The position numbers were made by a program, and so were the translations under genes. Below, one piece after another: positions 29,584 to 32,944 of a stretch of DNA of 32,944 nucleotides (positions are counted from its first letter, which is position 1; each line of letters starts with the position of its first letter). Source of the stretch: a virus. The DNA is taken from positions 1-32,944 of the IMG/VR virus record IMGVR_UViG_3300025880_000050, one strand, 5' to 3'. The notes under the pieces were generated by a model that searched no databases, was not told the DNA's origin, and was given only the letters and a program-made list of their open reading frames with translations.

Positions 29584-30209
29584 AATAGATAACTCGCATC
29601 AAACCCGTTTGGTAGGGCGAAATACTGTGAGGGTATTGTTGGGGGTGCAGTTGGATCTTCAGGGTCTGGCTGCGGTGATTGGTCGTAAATCGAGTCGTAC
29701 AAGGCTCTCATTGCCGCATCCGGCGGAACGTCCTGCGTAATCGGATCTCGTGTGACGGTGGCTGCACCCAGTAGTACGGCCCCCAGAGTAGTCTCGTAAG
29801 GCGGAGGCGTGATGGTTTCAGTCGTCGGCTCGTTCTCATAAATAGGGAACCCGTTCTCATCCACCCGTCCTGTATCGACCCAGTTATCAGTCGTTACAGT
29901 GTATGACGGTGGTTGCACCCAGTAGTACGGCCCCCACAATAAGTTACCATCTTCATCAGTCTCTTGTTCTTTGTAGCCAAAGACCACTTCTGGAGTGGTG
30001 ATTGTGATGTAGTCCAGTGCCTCGATCTCTTCAAGCCCTTCAAGGCTGCTGATGATGATCATGGACTCTGTGGGGTCTACGGGAAGGTTGTGGCAGACAT
30101 AGTTGCCACTTCTGCCGTCTATCATGCCTCTCAGGGGTGATTCCTCGTCAACCAAGCCTGTAGCTATCAGAGCGTTGAGGTCGGTGCATATGCTGATGTA
30201 GAAGCTCAT
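29580..30209 (-). CDS. Fibre-linked hypothetical protein with an out-of-frame internal duplication (209 aa)
   Basis: 209 aa, lying directly after the tail fibre with a 4-nt overlap. The N-terminal half (SICTDLNALIATGLVDEESP ... GRSGNYVCHNLPV) is alpha/beta. The C-terminal half is rich in Pro, Asp, Thr and Tyr (VQPPSYTVTTDNWVDTGRVD). Two 36-bp copies of the same DNA are read in different frames, once as LWGPYYWVQPPSY and once as LGAVLLGAATV. It may be a fibre chaperone or a baseplate-proximal part, but no family is recognised. Confidence 0.55.
   Translation of the reverse strand: MSFYISICTDLNALIATGLVDEESPLRGMIDGRSGNYVCHNLPVDPTESMIIISSLEGLEEIEALDYITITTPEVVFGYKEQETDEDGNLLWGPYYWVQPPSYTVTTDNWVDTGRVDENGFPIYENEPTTETITPPPYETTLGAVLLGAATVTRDPITQDVPPDAAMRALYDSIYDQSPQPDPEDPTAPPTIPSQYFALPNGFDASYLL
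29750..29785. repeat. 36-bp direct repeat, copy 1 (frame read as LGAVLLGAATV)
   Basis: Matches 29901-29936 with 2 mismatches; offset 151 bp, not a multiple of three. Confidence 0.85.
29901..29936. repeat. 36-bp direct repeat, copy 2 (frame read as WGPYYWVQPPSY)
   Basis: The same 36-bp unit as 29750-29785, read in a different frame in the same gene. Confidence 0.85.
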
Positions 30210-32944
30210 AAGTCACCTACTTCCTCAGCCGTTAGTTCGGTGTTAAATATCTTGAGGTTTCTAGACATCATTCCCGATGCACCTCCAGCTCCCCCGCCGA
30301 CTATAAGATCCCCTGATGTAAGCGGTGCAGCAAACGAGCCAGAAGCCGTGGCTACCCCGTGATAAACATCTTTTGCAGAGCCTCCCCAAACTATTGCGCT
30401 TTGAACAGGATTGTTAAGCCTTGATACACCAGACACCCCCGTCACGCCGCTGTTGTTATTTGTCGTATCAGTAATGCCAGTGACTGAATACATTATAAAT
30501 CCACCAGTCCCGATTATTGACGAGTTGCCGGCATCAACACTGTGTGCTCTGCTGGCCTCAAGAGACAATGTCCCAATCGTGTAATCAATAGCACCGGATT
30601 CAGCCACGGTCAGAACGTCAGCATTCCTCGTGACGGCTGTAGTTGTAGTGGGGATGTAGGATGTTGGGTATGTGCCTAGTTCTACTTGGGCTCCCCAGAC
30701 AAGGATGTCCTCGCCTAATACGCCTGAAAAGTGGGGCATTCCATTGGTCAGAAGAGTTGGAACAGCAACATCAGAAATAAAAGGAACAATGTAGCCACTA
30801 GTAGTTCCGACATTTCCCGATATCCATACTCGATAAATACCGTTTCCAGCATCTTCACAGCCAGAGCCAATTATTGTTCCTGAATTAGAGCCGACTCCCG
30901 TATGCGTTACTAAACCACTAGAGAGGTCTACAACGACTGTAATATAATCTTGCGCCGTCCCAAAGACCATCCCGCCAAAACCAGCACCATCGTCCTTCAT
31001 GTAAACGCTATAGGTGTAGTTTGTGCCTGTTGTTACGGTTAGCAGTTTGTACACAGCATGCCAATTATTAGCAGTGGTTATTGCCACCCGATCCATCGTA
31101 GTTGTGCCATCAGGGGCAACAGCGACATTTGGGACTATTGTTATTTGACCTAATTGCCATTGATCAAATTCTTCACTATAAATAGCCAGATTAGTACTAG
31201 CCTTCTCAGCCAGATACCCGAATGGCCCACTCTCATCTACCGGAGGCTGGAAAATGGAGGCATTGCCTTCTAGTGTCCATGTCTCGCCTGATGTCGATGA
31301 TACGAAGGTGCTGCCGCTGACGTATGAACCCGGCGTGAAATCAACTACGGGTGTTGTGCCGTCGATCTCGTTGAATACCTGACCACGGTAAAAACTGCCA
31401 TCGTAGGGGTAGGTGCCTGTATTCAAAGCCCATGCGGCTACTAAGAAAGACGCGGTTGTTACAGCGATTGATGTTGCACCACCAGCAGGGTTCTGAGTTG
31501 CGCCTTGTTGTGTGTAGTCGCTAATAGCAGGGGCTTCTAGATTGCCATCAGCAGTAAAGAACTTAATGTCACCTGTAGCAGCGTCAAGGGTAACTCTCCA
31601 CCAACCTAATTCGCCTACGGCAAAAGGAACTGCGCTTGTGAGAGTTGTGCTTAAAACTGTAGAGCCGTCTTCAGAATAATAAAATAGAAATGCGCCACTA
31701 GCAGCGTAATAAAGTTGAAATGCTCTTTGCCCTGCCCCATCTTTGCCAAACAGCATATTTGTGTTTTGACTATCGCGAGTAGCCCTAACCCTGATGTCCA
31801 ACTCAGGCCAAGTCGTCACGACATTAGGCGTAGAGAAGTAATCACCACCTACCCCATGCAGATCACCAAACTGGGTGTTAGCGCGTGTTAGCGGAGACCC
31901 TACGGCCTCTGTGACCACGTTGGACGTGACTGTGTTAGCGTTGAGCGTGTTGAAATACTCGACACCGTCTACGTTAGCGCCGTGTTCTGCTTGTTTGACT
32001 GATACGTTTCTAATACGAGCGGTTAAACCTACGCCTCTTGGGTGGGCTATTATGTATGAAGGTGAAGTTGCGTCTGTACAAACTCCACTATAGGTAACTG
32101 TTTGGCTACTTGATATAAGACTATAACTGCTGGGCGTAAAAGCATCCCCGCCGCCTGCGGTGATGACGGATATTGAACGGTCAAACGCAGTTGCCGTCAG
32201 TAGCTCAACCTCCATACTCCAAAGATAGGTTCCGCCGTTTACGGTTGGTATCGGAAGAGATACCCCCGTAGTGTGTGCCCCCGCCCCCGTAATAACAATC
32301 CATTCGCCATCCTGAACCGCTGAACCTCCACCATTCGGAATCCAATCTGCCGCAACATTGGAAGCTAACTCAGGGCCAGTAGCAACCCCTGTTGACACGT
32401 ACTCGCTGGGGTTCTGATTGGTCTGGCTTGATGGAATCCACTCGACCATTATATTTGTCAAGGTTAAAGTTGCCGCTACTTGAGAATACGCAGCAAACTG
32501 AATACTCGTACCAGTACTGTTAGCCGTAATAGCGGTTATTCTTTGGACAGTCGAGGTTAAACTAGTTCCGACTTGAGACTTAGACTGTGTAAGTGCGGCT
32601 GATCCTTCAATCCTCAAATCTATCTCAGCGGCAGAGGTTGGAGATCCAGACACAAGCGCCATATCCGCAGAAACACGGTAAGACCCTGAACCTAACGGCT
32701 TGGCAGGAACTGTCATACTTTCAAAAATATAACCGTTGGGTGTGCCGTCATAGACCATTGTAGTAGCGTTACTAGCAACCGCACCATTACCTTTTGTATA
32801 CCCAGCAACTGTTATATCCTCTGAGTTAATCGTCATCAGATTCTCTACCCGCCTAGCACCCTGAAACCTTGGTTCACTGCTCTCGACCGTCCTAATAACG
32901 CCTTCAAAGTCCTCAAATGTCGCCGCAGTAGCGCGGGTGAACGG
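30206..32944 (-). CDS. Multidomain tail fibre / receptor-binding protein (runs off the right edge)
   Basis: The frame is open to the right edge, so the ATG at 32836 is internal: upstream codons give FTRATAATFEDFEGVIRTVE ... RVENL, as in the left-edge gene. Domains in order: attachment stem, a jelly-roll of the variable cassette, a second jelly-roll (QTNQNPSEYVSTG ... VSVKQAEHG), a concanavalin/laminin-G-like domain (LDIRVRATRDSQNTNMLFGK to FKFFTADG region), a third jelly-roll of the common phage type (NLAIYSEEFDQWQLG ... VELGTYPTSYIPTT) and a C-terminal beta domain. These folds bind sugars, so it is the main receptor-binding protein. If joined to the left-edge piece it is about 959 aa. Confidence 0.82.
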   Translation of the reverse strand, partial: PFTRATAATFEDFEGVIRTVESSEPRFQGARRVENLMTINSEDITVAGYTKGNGAVASNATTMVYDGTPNGYIFESMTVPAKPLGSGSYRVSADMALVSGSPTSAAEIDLRIEGSAALTQSKSQVGTSLTSTVQRITAITANSTGTSIQFAAYSQVAATLTLTNIMVEWIPSSQTNQNPSEYVSTGVATGPELASNVAADWIPNGGGSAVQDGEWIVITGAGAHTTGVSLPIPTVNGGTYLWSMEVELLTATAFDRSISVITAGGGDAFTPSSYSLISSSQTVTYSGVCTDATSPSYIIAHPRGVGLTARIRNVSVKQAEHGANVDGVEYFNTLNANTVTSNVVTEAVGSPLTRANTQFGDLHGVGGDYFSTPNVVTTWPELDIRVRATRDSQNTNMLFGKDGAGQRAFQLYYAASGAFLFYYSEDGSTVLSTTLTSAVPFAVGELGWWRVTLDAATGDIKFFTADGNLEAPAISDYTQQGATQNPAGGATSIAVTTASFLVAAWALNTGTYPYDGSFYRGQVFNEIDGTTPVVDFTPGSYVSGSTFVSSTSGETWTLEGNASIFQPPVDESGPFGYLAEKASTNLAIYSEEFDQWQLGQITIVPNVAVAPDGTTTMDRVAITTANNWHAVYKLLTVTTGTNYTYSVYMKDDGAGFGGMVFGTAQDYITVVVDLSSGLVTHTGVGSNSGTIIGSGCEDAGNGIYRVWISGNVGTTSGYIVPFISDVAVPTLLTNGMPHFSGVLGEDILVWGAQVELGTYPTSYIPTTTTAVTRNADVLTVAESGAIDYTIGTLSLEASRAHSVDAGNSSIIGTGGFIMYSVTGITDTTNNNSGVTGVSGVSRLNNPVQSAIVWGGSAKDVYHGVATASGSFAAPLTSGDLIVGGGAGGASGMMSRNLKIFNTELTAEEVGDL
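32218..32427. repeat. Terminal repeat block 1, right copy (pairs with 1-210)
   Basis: 210 bp, no gaps and 7 mismatches against the left end. Confidence 0.93.
32837..32943. repeat. Terminal repeat block 2, right copy (pairs with 620-726)
   Basis: 107 bp, no gaps, 9 mismatches; the 409 bp between the blocks shows no alignable DNA similarity. Confidence 0.9.

Noticed and set aside
29210-29740. Plus-strand ORF of 176 codons
   Set aside because: Runs antisense across three coupled minus-strand genes; no start support.
1-32944. Simple circular join of the last base to the first
   Set aside because: A direct join breaks the fibre frame (TGG A + CC GTT). Only an overlap of 1 with 32218 keeps the frame.

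Overview
The window is nearly all of a P22-like podovirus genome (tailed, headful-packaging dsDNA phage). The structural genes fix the lineage: a P22-type portal, a coat protein of 429 aa, a gp4-type head-to-tail adaptor, a gp10-type tail hub/DNA-stabilisation protein and a gp14-type GNAT protein. These sit in one block with a large terminase, a scaffold and three long low-complexity proteins that probably act as ejected internal proteins. A lambda/P22 'nin'-like gene set (NinG, a NinB-like protein, a replication-O C-terminal-like protein) and an ERF plus YqaJ recombination pair support this. The host is probably a Gram-negative bacterium, because there is a predicted lipoprotein and an M15 endolysin; it cannot be named from sequence alone. 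I see no integrase, DNA polymerase, helicase, tRNA or CRISPR array.

Layout. (1) 868 down to 1 (minus): 5' part of a receptor-binding tail fibre, preceded by the small terminase. (2) 1397-5702 (minus): a compact, overlapping early/middle operon, read from 5702 leftward: zinc protein, replication-O-like protein, small ORFs, NinB-like, NinG, small membrane protein, endolysin, lipoprotein, DUF1353, small basic protein. It starts at a sigma70-type promoter whose spacer is an 18-bp palindrome. (3) 5784-7430: control region with about 830 bp that appears non-coding (short tandem repeats, inverted repeats, a strong terminator), a zinc-ribbon protein, a small helix-turn-helix protein, and back-to-back promoters sharing a perfect GTGTTG-N6-CAACAC operator. 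(4) 7430-11241 (plus): recombination/DNA-modification operon with ERF annealing protein, YqaJ exonuclease, a nuclease-like protein overlapping a DNA methyltransferase by 227 nt, a protein with an SSB-like acidic tip and a CxxC protein. (5) 11277-32944 (minus): late operon. Read from the right it runs tail fibre, two or three small accessory/lysis proteins, large terminase, portal, an ADP-ribosyltransferase-like protein, scaffold, coat, adaptor, tail hub, ejection proteins, second tail fibre. Plus and minus transcription converge at about 11.25 kb.

The two ends of the window cover the same stretch of the tail-fibre gene. Bases 1-210 match 32218-32427 (7 mismatches) and 620-726 match 32837-32943, with no length change, but the 409 bp between them is unrelated in the two copies. 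The simplest reading is a terminally redundant or circularly permuted genome of about 32,217 bp, with one fibre gene of about 959 codons and two alleles of one receptor-binding module. This also puts the small terminase upstream of the fibre and large terminase in one late transcription unit. Two tandem paralogues with missing sequence between them remain possible.

The strongest candidates for something undescribed are the ART-like protein encoded between portal and scaffold, the allelic cassette in the fibre, the nuclease/methyltransferase overlap, and the double-operator control region.
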